Positions 53,444 to 61,724 are shown, counted from the first letter of the stretch. The stretch is 64,000 nucleotides of DNA from Streptomyces liliifuscus (GCF_016598615.1 NZ_CP066831.1:4154001-4218000), one strand, 5' to 3'. Notes: a model not told the origin generated them from the sequence alone. Made by a program: numbers and translations.

Positions 53444-53749
53444 TCACGCCGCACCACCGTCGCCATGAGTGAGCCTCTCCAGGAGCCCGGCGAGCCGGTC
53501 CACAGCGTCCGGCCAGCCCGTGACCCGTACGACCCCGCGCCCCTCCTCGTTCGTCGAGGCGACCGCCCGCGCCTCCGACAGCTCCAACCCGGCACCCAGG
53601 AGTGCCCGGTTCAGCCGGTCCGCAGCCTCCCGCGCACCACGCCAGCCCGCCACATAGTCGACCCCGGGCACCCACAGACCGCAGTCCGCGCCCGCGACAT
53701 CGAGACCGTCACTCAGCCAGTCCTCACCCGCGCCAGTCACCTTGCCCAC
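53444..53749 (-). CDS. Small AICE hypothetical protein (101 aa)
   Basis: A soluble protein with Gly/Ala/Leu-rich alpha/beta pattern (YVAGWRGAREAADRLNRALLGAGL, GVVRVTGWPDAVDRLAGLLERL). No motif can be named. Proteins of this size are common beside the GntR gene in Streptomyces elements. The GTG start at 53749 has a weak GGGCAGAG site. It lies between two structured regions. Its reality is moderately supported by codon pattern and length. Confidence 0.5.
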   Translation of the reverse strand: MGKVTGAGEDWLSDGLDVAGADCGLWVPGVDYVAGWRGAREAADRLNRALLGAGLELSEARAVASTNEEGRGVVRVTGWPDAVDRLAGLLERLTHGDGGAA

Positions 53750-54061
53750 CTCTGCCCTGATCTAGGTAACGGATCGTCAACTTCCTTTGGCCCAGGGCAG
53801 AACGCAGAGCAACGGCCCCAGTACCATCAGGCACCGGGGACCGTCGCGTCCCCTCCCGGACCACCCCAGTTGCTGCCAGGCGCGGGGGTGGTCCGGTCTC
53901 GGTATGAGGTTGTGAAGCGCGGCCCCCTGATCCGGGTGGGGAACCCGGCGGATCAGGTCCAGGGGACCGCGCCCCTTGGCCGGAGACGTGAGGCTCCGGC
54001 CCCGATGCCGTCACCCACTCCCTCTCTCAAGGGAGCGAAACAGGTGGCGACGGCTCGGAGA
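53750..54061. other. Non-coding region with three hairpins
   Basis: A 312-bp gap with no supported gene. Perfect stems are 53856-53867 with 53885-53896 (12 bp, 17-nt loop), 53932-53937 with 53943-53948 (6 bp, 5-nt loop), and 53979-53985 with 53994-54000 (7 bp). Together with the 53245-53394 repeat, it makes the area between the GntR and ATPase genes rich in secondary structure, as expected for replication origins of rolling-circle elements. Confidence 0.55.
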
Positions 54062-54631
54062 TCAGCGAATCGGTGAGTTCTCGGCCCCGTCGTCGAGGTC
54101 AAGGCGGCACCACACGGTCTTGCCGCCCTTGTCTCCTGGTGTCCACCAGACCGCCGCTGCCAACCTCTGCACGATCAGCAGCCCACGGCCGCTGTCGGGT
54201 AACACGGCCTCGGACAGCTCCCCCATGAGCCCAGGGCAGAACGCCTCTCCCGCCGGAAGCAGTGGGGGCGTCGAGTCCTCATCAGTGACGCCGATGAACA
54301 GCCATTTGGGCCACATCTTGAACGTCACATCGATACGCCGAGCAGCACCGGGATGCGCCAGACGACGATCCGGCACCGCATGATTCACCACGTTCCCCAC
54401 GAGCTCCGAGACGGCCAGCCGGGCATCATCCACGACCTCGTTCGCACCCGTGCCCCGAAGGAACTCGGCCGTCATGTCACGGGCGACGCGTGCCGTGTCA
54501 TGGAATTCGGCGAAGAGCGTCAGAGCCAGGTAGTGCCCGGCGGAAGAAGGGTCCGGCGCCACGTACCAGTGAGCGAACGCATCCAGCTCGTTCGCCAGGT
54601 GCTCACGCCTCCGGGTTTGCCTCGCATCCAT
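54062..54631 (-). CDS. Anti-sigma-type ATP-binding protein (HATPase_c_2, RsbW-like)
   Basis: A 189-residue protein. The GHKL fold is seen in VDDARLAVSELVGNVVNHA (N-box), then GVTDEDSTPPLL (G1), and SGRGLLIVQRLAAAVWW (G2). It lacks a histidine kinase phospho-acceptor domain, like the many stand-alone ATPases of Streptomyces that pair with an HTH protein. The partner here is the divergent 54803 gene, 171 bp away. ATG 54631 is chosen. A GTG four codons upstream is possible. Confidence 0.75.
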   Translation of the reverse strand: MDARQTRRREHLANELDAFAHWYVAPDPSSAGHYLALTLFAEFHDTARVARDMTAEFLRGTGANEVVDDARLAVSELVGNVVNHAVPDRRLAHPGAARRIDVTFKMWPKWLFIGVTDEDSTPPLLPAGEAFCPGLMGELSEAVLPDSGRGLLIVQRLAAAVWWTPGDKGGKTVWCRLDLDDGAENSPIR

Positions 54632-54802
54632 GGCACGACCCACCGTCTCCGGTCACGTCTGCCGAGGCGGTCCCGGCAGGGTGGACCGAGGGTGCACCCC
54701 CTGCACCGCTTGTCGCTCCCCCCTCTTGGGGACCCCCCTCGTGGGTACACTCGCGAGACGGACACAGTAGGAAGATCAGGTCAGTCACAATGGGGAAGTG
54801 AA

Positions 54803-56155
54803 ATGACCGAAGCTGCTCCGACACCGGCCGCTCTGCCGCCGCACGTGCTGGAACGCGCAGACGTGCGCTCCGCGATCGCCAACCACGATTTCGGCGAAGT
54901 CTTCAGACTCGCCAGGCTCCACGGCAAAGTCAGCTACGCCAAGATCGCCGAGGCCGTCGGCTACAAGCGCGAGCACATCGGCAAGATGGCTCGGCCGGAG
55001 ACCGACGGCAAGGGCGTACGCCCCCGGATCACTCAGCACCGCAAGATCCTCGAAGTGGTGGACGGTCTACGCATCCCCGGTCACCTTGCTGGCCTAGCTC
55101 CCCGTCCATGGGAGGTGGCGCGAGGAGCGCGAATCTCCGTGTCGGAGGACCCGAGCACCTTGCTCACACAGGGCGGTGCGGGACTGTGGGACGTCCCCGA
55201 ACTACTACGGCGAACTGAGATGTCCAGCATCAACAGCGCGGCCCTGGAGTCGATCGAACAGGGCATTGACCAGTTGGCCCGCGCCTACCCGTACGCCGAT
55301 GCCAACTACCTGCACGAGCGCACCCGGAACGGATTGCAGTACGTCACCAAGCAGCTTGAGGGCCGAATGACCCTGCGTCAGCACCGGGAACTTCTCGTTG
55401 ACGCCGGATGGCTGTTCCTCCTGAATGCATGCGTCCAGTACGACCGAGGGCAGCGCGAGGCCGCCAACCTCAGCAAAGCCGCAGCACTCCGGATCGGTGA
55501 CGAGGCCGGGCACGGCGAAATCATGGCTTGGGCGTGGGAGATCGAAGCATGGTTCGCCCTCACCCAAAGCCGCTGGCAAGACATGCTCGATGCCGTTGAA
55601 GCCGGCCATGTAGCCGATCAGACGCATTCCGTCGGCGTGCAGTTGTATGCGCACAAGGCACGAGCCGCCGCGCGCATGGGAGATGCCCGCCTGGTCCGCG
55701 ATTCTCTGGACGCCGGACGCGCGAGGTTGGATCGGTTGCCCCGCCCGGACCACCCTGAACACCACTTCATAATCGATCCAGACAAGTGGGATTTCTACGA
55801 GATGGACGCCTACCGTCTACTCGGAGACGACGAGCGCGCCGCCACCCACGCCAGATCAGTAATCCGAATCAGCACCGGACCCGACGGAACCGAAATATCT
55901 CCCATGCGCTCTGCAGAGGCACGCCTCACGCTCGCAGTCACCGCCGCCCGTACCGGCGACATAGACGAAGCCGTAGGTATGGGGACCATGGCACTCGCAG
56001 CCGACCGAAAATCCCTCCCATCCCTACTATTGGTCGCCGACGAGTTGGACAGGGAACTCCGCTCCCGCTACCCGCGCGAGCCCGCCTCACGCGACTTCCA
56101 CGAGCGGATCACGACCGTCAAGCAAGGTGCAGCCAAGGCGGATCTTCCCTTCTGA
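54803..56155 (+). CDS. HTH-TPR regulator paired with ATPase
   Basis: A 450-residue protein. An N-terminal HTH-like region (about 25-75; LARLHGKVSYAKIAEAVGYKREHIGKMA) is followed by a long helical region with TPR character (LDQLARAYPYADANYLHERT, EIMAWAWEIEAWFALTQSRW, YEMDAYRLLGDDERAATHARSV). It resembles the Streptomyces regulators that lie beside RsbW-like ATPases and act in development or element control. ATG 54803 follows GGGGAAG. The longer upstream frame has no homology. Confidence 0.7.
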   Translation: MTEAAPTPAALPPHVLERADVRSAIANHDFGEVFRLARLHGKVSYAKIAEAVGYKREHIGKMARPETDGKGVRPRITQHRKILEVVDGLRIPGHLAGLAPRPWEVARGARISVSEDPSTLLTQGGAGLWDVPELLRRTEMSSINSAALESIEQGIDQLARAYPYADANYLHERTRNGLQYVTKQLEGRMTLRQHRELLVDAGWLFLLNACVQYDRGQREAANLSKAAALRIGDEAGHGEIMAWAWEIEAWFALTQSRWQDMLDAVEAGHVADQTHSVGVQLYAHKARAAARMGDARLVRDSLDAGRARLDRLPRPDHPEHHFIIDPDKWDFYEMDAYRLLGDDERAATHARSVIRISTGPDGTEISPMRSAEARLTLAVTAARTGDIDEAVGMGTMALAADRKSLPSLLLVADELDRELRSRYPREPASRDFHERITTVKQGAAKADLPF

Positions 56156-56197
56156 TCCCTTTCCTCAGTCCGGCGCCCCGCTATGGGAGTATGCAGC

Positions 56198-56211
56198 TTA
56201 GAAGTTTCTAA
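56198..56211. promoter_or_regulatory. AT-rich dyad before HEPN/Toprim gene
   Basis: TTAGAA (56198-56203) and TTCTAA (56206-56211) flank GT, about 100 bp before the start of the HEPN/Toprim gene and 40 bp after the HTH-TPR gene. It marks the change from GC-rich element backbone to lower-GC cargo and could be an operator. Confidence 0.35.
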
Positions 56212-56309
56212 CTAAGCGATCAGCACCAGCTTGGAAGCGTCGATAGTACGGTTACAACGCCCCGATTGAGAAGATGCCCGATGAAGGTACGGTTTGCGAT
56301 GAAGGCTCA

Positions 56310-57443
56310 ATGAGCGCTATCTCTTTTTGTGCAGTGGGCGATACATGGTTTCAATCTTGGGGTGAAAGCTATAATCCGAACCTGGCGCCCCTCTTTCGAC
56401 TTTCTGATGCCACAATAGACGCAGAGGGCGAGCTGGACTATTTTTCCGTTACTTCACATCAAATGCGCGACCGGATGGAACTTCTGGGTATTGATCTCGC
56501 AGCAACTCGCATAGCTTTCACTAATGGCTACACCGAGACACCAGATGAGCACCGACCTGAAACTTTCGATTTCTGCGATTGGATGGCCAAAGGTCGAGAA
56601 GTGGTAGCGAGTTCAGGTTTCTTTGACTATGAAATAGATAATGCGTGGATCGACCATGCGGTCGATATTCGTTACATCATGCGTGCTCTCATTGAGATGC
56701 ACCCAGACGACGCCCCAGTGGTTTGGAACCTCGCCGACGTGATTCTCCGAGGTCACGTTTCTCCGGATCCCGCACTGTGCGAGCGAGAACTTGAAAGTAT
56801 ACGAAAAATTTCAGTGTCCAATTTCCCAGTAGTGGTACTCACGGAAGGTTCCACTGATGCCACACTACTCGCAGGGTCCCTTAAGCTGATCCACCCTCAC
56901 CTAGTGGACTTCATTAAGTTCATGGATTTTGGACCTGGCGTTGAAGGAAGCGCCAGTGCCCTACTGCGTAACGTCCGAGCCTTCGCTGCATCAGGAATCG
57001 CCAATCGCGTAATAGCGATTTTCGACAATGACACAGCTGCGTCCGAGGTTCTATCGTCCCTGAAGACATCAATGCCTGACAATTTCAGAATTTCCCGTTA
57101 CCCAAACATAGAAATGGGAATCTCATACCCAACTGTCGGGCCAACGGGCTGGGAAATGGCAGAAGTGAATGGTCGTGCAGGTTGCCTGGAACTCTATTTC
57201 GGCGAAGATGTCCTTCGACAGGATGACGGGTCTCTAACGCCGGTACAGTGGACAAGTTTTTCAAAAGGCCAGCGCGAGTACCAAGGAGAGATTAGAGATA
57301 AGACTCGAGTGCAGAAATCTTTTCGTAAAAAATTGGAAACTGCCCTGGATCGAGATGGCATGGCACCTCATGAGGACTGGTCCGGGATGACTGCGATCCT
57401 TGATGTGATCCGTACAGCCTTCTCGAATAACGGAGCGGGGTAG
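56310..57443 (+). CDS. HEPN/Toprim protein (putative defence nuclease)
   Basis: A 377-residue protein. The N-terminal 165 residues (MSAISFCAVGDTWFQSWG...) match the pattern of the HEPN/Toprim-associated N-terminal domain. A Toprim domain follows, with the catalytic glutamate E179 in VVVLTEGSTDA and the metal-binding pair D239 and D241 in AIFDNDTA. Toprim nucleases cut or nick nucleic acid with Mg2+. The local base composition is clearly lower in GC than the flanks, a sign of transfer. ATG 56310 follows GAAGG. An in-frame ATG at 56274 is less likely. It converges with the HEPN gene 38 bp away. Confidence 0.7.
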   Translation: MSAISFCAVGDTWFQSWGESYNPNLAPLFRLSDATIDAEGELDYFSVTSHQMRDRMELLGIDLAATRIAFTNGYTETPDEHRPETFDFCDWMAKGREVVASSGFFDYEIDNAWIDHAVDIRYIMRALIEMHPDDAPVVWNLADVILRGHVSPDPALCERELESIRKISVSNFPVVVLTEGSTDATLLAGSLKLIHPHLVDFIKFMDFGPGVEGSASALLRNVRAFAASGIANRVIAIFDNDTAASEVLSSLKTSMPDNFRISRYPNIEMGISYPTVGPTGWEMAEVNGRAGCLELYFGEDVLRQDDGSLTPVQWTSFSKGQREYQGEIRDKTRVQKSFRKKLETALDRDGMAPHEDWSGMTAILDVIRTAFSNNGAG

Positions 57444-57481
57444 CCGCCTCCCCTTCACCCGTGGACGATATTTCGATGCTT

Positions 57482-58273
57482 TTACACCTGCGAGGAGAGG
57501 GACTCTAGTAATCCGGCAGTGGGCCAGAAGTGTTGCTCTAGCCAGATCGCTGCACCTGCATGCCCACCGTGTTTGCTTTCGTTTCGCTCCCTCAGTAGCG
57601 ACCTGAGAAGTTGCTGCGGCGTAAAAGCCTTCTTGGGGTCTTGATAAGCAAACGTCATCATCGCTGCAGGTAGAAGACATTGACGTCTTGCCGCCTTGAT
57701 TAGATCGGGGAACTTGGTCCGATCTGGCATCGCAGTCATGCGTTTCAACATCAACTCAGCAGCCGTGTGGAGTTCCTCGATCACTACTTCAGCGTCAACT
57801 TCTTGCACACACCAGGCCGCCATCACCGTTTGTGTCACACACAATCGATTACCGAGTTCCCTGTCATCGCTAGCCGGCCAGAGAGAATGGATTGGCCATA
57901 CGGAACTATTCTGAATAGCGCGCAAGGTCGGAACGTAGAATTCATTCCTTTTATAATACCGCTCATACCAAGAGCAGCGATATTTAGTGAGGATGTCGAC
58001 GAATCCGTTCCCGAGTCTCCGTCGATAGGAAGGGTTCCGCGAGCTCGACGTGGCCTCAGCAATGGTAGGTATGTCTCTGCGTAGCCGCTCCAAAAACATG
58101 TCCAGACCGTAACTCCAGCCGTCCATCGCGGCGTATCCAGATCCGTCGATAGTGGCGCGACTCCGCCAGTGGATATGCATTTGACGTGCCCTGCGTTGAG
58201 CAGCCCCGTTCATTGCTCGTACTACATCGATATTGGCCGGGTGGAACGTGAATGAGGCATCAAACCCTGCCAA
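57482..58273 (-). CDS. Putative HEPN-domain protein with RNxxxH motif
   Basis: A 263-residue, largely helical protein with no family name that I can give with certainty. Near the C-terminus it has LLRERNESKHGGH. R230-N231-x3-H235 is the active-site motif of HEPN ribonucleases. Upstream helices (VIEELHTAAELMLKRMTAM, LIKAARRQCLLPAAMM) fit the four-helix HEPN fold. The start is TTG 58273, with AGGAG 7 bp upstream. It lies between a HEPN/Toprim gene and a nuclease-STAND gene, which supports a defence role. It is transcribed in the same direction as the STAND gene, 109 bp downstream of it. Confidence 0.55.
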   Translation of the reverse strand: MAGFDASFTFHPANIDVVRAMNGAAQRRARQMHIHWRSRATIDGSGYAAMDGWSYGLDMFLERLRRDIPTIAEATSSSRNPSYRRRLGNGFVDILTKYRCSWYERYYKRNEFYVPTLRAIQNSSVWPIHSLWPASDDRELGNRLCVTQTVMAAWCVQEVDAEVVIEELHTAAELMLKRMTAMPDRTKFPDLIKAARRQCLLPAAMMTFAYQDPKKAFTPQQLLRSLLRERNESKHGGHAGAAIWLEQHFWPTAGLLESLSSQV

Positions 58274-58382
58274 TGCATTTCTCCTATACGAACCTACGAC
58301 ACTCAGAATTTCTCGCCAGAGACCATAGTTTTTCGACTACGCAAGAACACGATCACTGACAGCCACACGGCTTCTACTGCTG

Positions 58383-60692
58383 TTATTCCAAATCGGAAAA
58401 TACGCTACGAGAGGAGTCAATATTTTGCTTATATTCACCGGCTGACGAGAAGAGGATCTCTTGATCGTCTGACACGGTGACCGGGCAAGCCCCTAGATGA
58501 AGTTCAATCGCCGACTTAAACTTCCGCGCTGTTGCCATCTCACCTAGATCTTCAAACACTCTGTAATATACCAATAACGCATGGCCTAGTGGATCCTTGG
58601 ATTGGGCAGAATAACCCCAGCCGCTTGTGGGATCTTCTTGAACTATTTCTTCCAAGTACGGCACTAAAGAAGATTGCACGAGGCGAATCAGCCGTTCACG
58701 GTCGCGCTTTGTGAGCAGTTGCTGCCAGGGAGCATCTGTGAGCCATCCGGTTTCTAATTCGTCTACAGCCAGGCGATTCATCTGCTCGATAGCGCGATGC
58801 CTATACAACTCGGGGAGCGCACCCTTTTTGTGGAGCCGAGCGAGTAGTAGAGGTTCAGGGGCAAGAGAAACGGAAGAGAAAAAGTCCATGAGACGCGAGG
58901 GAAGGGACGGATACACGGTGAGGAAAATGCTTAGCATCTGGTCGCTGCATTTTTCTCCCAAATAGCTAGTAGCGTCTCCGGTCCAGCATGACCCTCCCGG
59001 CCACGCTTCAAATAGGTTTGCAAGACGCACCGCCACGTCATGATAAAGGGCCGTGGGGATTCTCAGAAGTACCCCATCACCCTGATCGTCTCCTGCTGGT
59101 AGGCAGTGAGTTTGATCCAGGAGTGTCGTGTCATCCATACCGGCAAGGATTACTGACAGAAGGTGCGGCTGATCAATCAGCCACGCTGCGAAACCCTCCC
59201 GCAGGGTGGGGTGCTTGAAGGACCACGACGTCTTTCCACTTTTCTCGACTGAATGCTGCAAGAATGTTCCGGCCAGTGATGTTAATGCTCTACCCGCATC
59301 GGCGACTGTTCCTCCTACCAGCTCAATAACGTCCCTATGTGTTGCATCTAGGGCTAGTGGAGCGAGCAGTCCGTCGGGCGAAATATAGACCAGTGCAAGA
59401 GCGGCTTGAGAGGCGGCATCTAGTTGACTGTATAGATCTGACAGGAATCGATGAGGGCAAGAAATAAATGACTCGATCGATGACCGACTGAGGCGTAAGT
59501 TGCGAGTGAAGGCAGTAAGACCAAGCCGACGTGCAGCTTCAGGCCGAAACGGCTCTACGTTTGCAGCCGCTTCCAAGTGTGGTTTCATTCGAGAAATTGC
59601 CTGCGGCGTTTGATCACCAGCGGCGATGTGATTGTAGACGATCTGCTTCCGTTCCTCCTTTGTGATGTCGGCGACATCCACGCTAACTTGCTGTTCGTGC
59701 AGCAGCGGGTACGCGTAAGCCTTCAGGAACGGGCGAGCTTCATTATAAATGTAGCTGCGTGAGGTAAGGACAACGCGTGCACCACTCTTGATCGCATGCA
59801 TCACAAAGGGGAGATCTCTCGCCCATTTATCGGTGAGATGCCTCTCGTGGCGCACTGCACCGAATGCGTCATCCACCCAAAAGAATTGACCTTTCTCATG
59901 CGGATTCCACCGCTGCACGAGTTCCTCGGAGCTGCGCGCCTTGATGCTCGCGCATTGCCAATTATCTGCTGCCCCGAGGGCCAACATAAGCGCGATGGAG
60001 GATTTACCAACGGCCGGCTCGCCGAGGAGGAGCACGAACCCGTGATCATTGAGCGCCTGGGCGGCTTTGCGGTACGTACTGGTGACGACGAATGTCGCAA
60101 TTTGCTCTCTCGACGATTCAAGTAGTGCTAACGCTTGGCTATAAGCACGGTCGTCGAGAATTTGAGACAGGTCCCCCAAACCGTAGACGCGAGGGACAAA
60201 CATCCGCAGCGACCTATTGGCTGCAATGGTGTCGCTTAGCCATTGCCCATCTAAGACAAGCGGATGTGTAACGCCACATTGAAGCAGTCGCTTCCGGATA
60301 ACTTCTTCGGATGCTCCGGTCACGCGAGCATTGGTCAATAGAACATATGACTTGCAAACTCCACGCTCGACGAGGCCCCTTACCTTGTCAAACTCGTCTC
60401 TAAGCATTGAGATTGACAAGGTGGCATCTTCGCTCTTTGTATGCTTGCACTGAAGAACGAATGGCCCGGTGGGCAAGTCCTTCCGCGTGCTCATATCTGG
60501 GTGCTGCCAAGTGCCGTAGAAAGCCCCGTCCCTTCCTGCGTCATTCGAGTCCGCGAAAGTGTGGACAGATTGTCCCCATACCTGGCGGAGTACTGCTGCG
60601 GACAGGTCTTGGAAGGCACGCCAACCTAGCGTGTGCAATGCGAAGCGGGGCGAACCGGGAGCGACGACTTGCCTGGCATCCTTACTGGTCAC
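58383..60692 (-). CDS. Mrr-like nuclease fused to STAND NTPase (Avs-like defence protein)
   Basis: A 769-residue protein in three parts. Residues about 20-165 form a PD-(D/E)xK restriction-endonuclease fold: FQDLSAAVLRQVWG, then D55 in AGRDGAF and Q81-C-K83 in FVLQCKHTK. Residues about 215-480 are a STAND ATPase with Walker A LLGEPAVGKSS (K230) and Walker B FFWVDDAFG (D274, D275). The C-terminal 280 residues are helical and could sense the trigger. The architecture is that of anti-phage STAND nucleases, though shorter than most Avs proteins. GTG 60692 has a GGGAGG site 5 bp upstream. Base composition is low in GC, like its neighbours. Confidence 0.75.
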   Translation of the reverse strand: MTSKDARQVVAPGSPRFALHTLGWRAFQDLSAAVLRQVWGQSVHTFADSNDAGRDGAFYGTWQHPDMSTRKDLPTGPFVLQCKHTKSEDATLSISMLRDEFDKVRGLVERGVCKSYVLLTNARVTGASEEVIRKRLLQCGVTHPLVLDGQWLSDTIAANRSLRMFVPRVYGLGDLSQILDDRAYSQALALLESSREQIATFVVTSTYRKAAQALNDHGFVLLLGEPAVGKSSIALMLALGAADNWQCASIKARSSEELVQRWNPHEKGQFFWVDDAFGAVRHERHLTDKWARDLPFVMHAIKSGARVVLTSRSYIYNEARPFLKAYAYPLLHEQQVSVDVADITKEERKQIVYNHIAAGDQTPQAISRMKPHLEAAANVEPFRPEAARRLGLTAFTRNLRLSRSSIESFISCPHRFLSDLYSQLDAASQAALALVYISPDGLLAPLALDATHRDVIELVGGTVADAGRALTSLAGTFLQHSVEKSGKTSWSFKHPTLREGFAAWLIDQPHLLSVILAGMDDTTLLDQTHCLPAGDDQGDGVLLRIPTALYHDVAVRLANLFEAWPGGSCWTGDATSYLGEKCSDQMLSIFLTVYPSLPSRLMDFFSSVSLAPEPLLLARLHKKGALPELYRHRAIEQMNRLAVDELETGWLTDAPWQQLLTKRDRERLIRLVQSSLVPYLEEIVQEDPTSGWGYSAQSKDPLGHALLVYYRVFEDLGEMATARKFKSAIELHLGACPVTVSDDQEILFSSAGEYKQNIDSSRSVFSDLE

Positions 60693-60767
60693 TTTGGCCT
60701 CCCACTGACCTGCTAGGGCTCAATCACGGTTCGGCGAGCCCACTCAAAAGGAACCTACAGAACACCA

Positions 60768-60792
60768 CTTCGTGCAGCAGTGCTGCACGAAG
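60768..60792. repeat. 25-bp near-perfect palindrome
   Basis: Arms 60768-60779 and 60781-60792 are exact 12-bp reverse complements around a single G. It lies 76 bp upstream of the nuclease-STAND start, on the side of its promoter. It could be an operator or a recombination-related site. Confidence 0.55.
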
Positions 60793-60808
60793 CAGTCCTG
60801 CATGCATT

Positions 60809-61051
60809 ATGAGGTCTGACGGTGTTACCGGGCTGGGTATCGGGGAGGCCGCAGGGATGCTGGCCGCGCAGATCCGCTCGTTCCATGGGTTGAAGGAGGA
60901 GCAACATGTGCCAGGCCCCGTGGGGGTGGTGGCCGCGTCGAGGCTCCGTACCGGCGAAGAACGGTTCGACCATCGCCTCATTCGATCGAGGACACGACTG
61001 TGTCAAGGGACCCCGGTCCCTCACCGCATGCGTCGTGTGAAAGGTCTGTGA
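60809..61051 (+). pseudogene. Possible MerR-type regulator remnant
   Basis: The short open frame begins MRSDGVTGLGIGEAAGMLA, which resembles the first helix of MerR-family regulators (typically GIGEVA...). The expected HTH continuation with a conserved arginine-tryptophan/tyrosine pair is lacking. The following residues have no recognisable pattern. It could be a decayed gene or chance. The 438-bp stretch 60693-61130 otherwise holds only the palindrome at 60768 and a direct repeat at 61044. Confidence 0.2.
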
Positions 61052-61095
61052 GCGAGGCTTGACGTGGATCGTCGTGCCGCGTTCACAGACCTGTG
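61044..61095. repeat. Direct repeat A flanking intact DUF4291 gene
   Basis: This 52-bp segment matches 61868-61919 in direct orientation at roughly 75 percent by eye. Each copy has inverted ends (TCTGTGAG / TTCACAGA type) around a GGCTTGAC core. It lies 36 bp beyond the stop codon of the minus-strand DUF4291 gene. Confidence 0.6.
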
Positions 61096-61130
61096 CTGCC
61101 ATGTGACACATGGGTGATGCTGGCTGTTGG

Positions 61131-61724
61131 TCAGGGGCGCAGGTGGGCCAGCGGTTCCTCACCGGCGGGGTATCCCTGCTCCCGGGGGAGCAGTCCGGTA
61201 GCTGAGTCCAGTTCGCCGTCCCTGACGAGTCCGTGGATCTCGTGGGCGAGCGGAGTCACGTCGCTGATGGACACGATCCACTCGTCCGCGAAACGCGACG
61301 ATGCCTCACCTGAAATCCCCAGTTGCAGCGAGCGGTGCGGCAGGGGACGCAGGTGCAGATCACGTTCGGGATCCCACTGGACACGGGCCGGTGCCCGCTT
61401 GAGGTCACGCTGCCAGGTGCCGCGATCGGGATGCAGTCCGCGAACGTAACTCGACAGGCAGGCATGGCGCAGCGCCCACTCGAAGCCGTCGCGAGTGATC
61501 TCGACAGCAAGGACGGTCTCCTGCCCCTCCTTCGTGCCCCAGCCGGAGCGATACATCATCCACATGAAACTGGGCTTGATCCACGTCATACGGCCAGGCC
61601 TCCATGCGGCGGGAAAACGGCCGTCTCGGATGGCAGGCAGTCCGATCTCAGGGGAGTACGCCTGGTAGACGGTGATCGTGGACACCGTGTGAAGCGCGCG
61701 AATCCTGTGAAGCGGTTCTTCCAT
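61131..61724 (-). CDS. DUF4291 family protein (intact paralogue)
   Basis: A 197-residue protein, complete for the family. It starts MEEPLHRIRALHTVSTITVYQAY and contains RMTWIKPSFMWMMYRSGWG, VLAVEITRDGFEWALRHACLS and RDLHLRPLPHRSLQLGISGEA. The function of DUF4291 is not established. ATG 61724 is chosen because the truncated homologue at 46251 shares this N-terminus. The frame is open another 55 codons upstream without clear homology. It is not the missing half of the cut gene, because it lies on the other strand and is full length. Imperfect direct repeats flank it. Confidence 0.8.
   Translation of the reverse strand: MEEPLHRIRALHTVSTITVYQAYSPEIGLPAIRDGRFPAAWRPGRMTWIKPSFMWMMYRSGWGTKEGQETVLAVEITRDGFEWALRHACLSSYVRGLHPDRGTWQRDLKRAPARVQWDPERDLHLRPLPHRSLQLGISGEASSRFADEWIVSISDVTPLAHEIHGLVRDGELDSATGLLPREQGYPAGEEPLAHLRP

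Larger units (their letters stand above)
46398..60692. mobile_element. Integrative and conjugative element (AICE) with serine integrase; minimal extent
   Basis: The left edge is the break in the DUF4291 fragment. The module contains a large serine integrase, RepSA-like rolling-circle initiator, a TraB/FtsK DNA pump with Spd-like partners, and a divergent GntR repressor. These are the standard AICE parts known from pSAM2-type elements. The cargo (56.3-60.7 kb) has visibly lower GC than the chromosome. The right end is not resolved. The coordinates stop at the last clear cargo gene, and the element may continue to about 62 kb or beyond the window. Most AICEs use tyrosine integrases at tRNA genes. 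Here a serine integrase and a protein gene are used. Confidence 0.75.

Noticed and set aside
53040..53468. 142-codon plus-strand frame across the inverted repeat
   Set aside because: Pro/Arg-rich product without a ribosome binding site. The segment is better explained as structured non-coding DNA.
53724..54014. 96-codon minus-strand frame in the second hairpin region
   Set aside because: Low-complexity Pro/Gly/Ser product, no start site support, and it overlaps hairpins.
61131..61724. DUF4291 gene at 61.1 kb as the missing 3' half (attR) of the cut gene
   Set aside because: It is on the opposite strand, complete from its own N-terminus, and diverged in sequence from the 46251 fragment.
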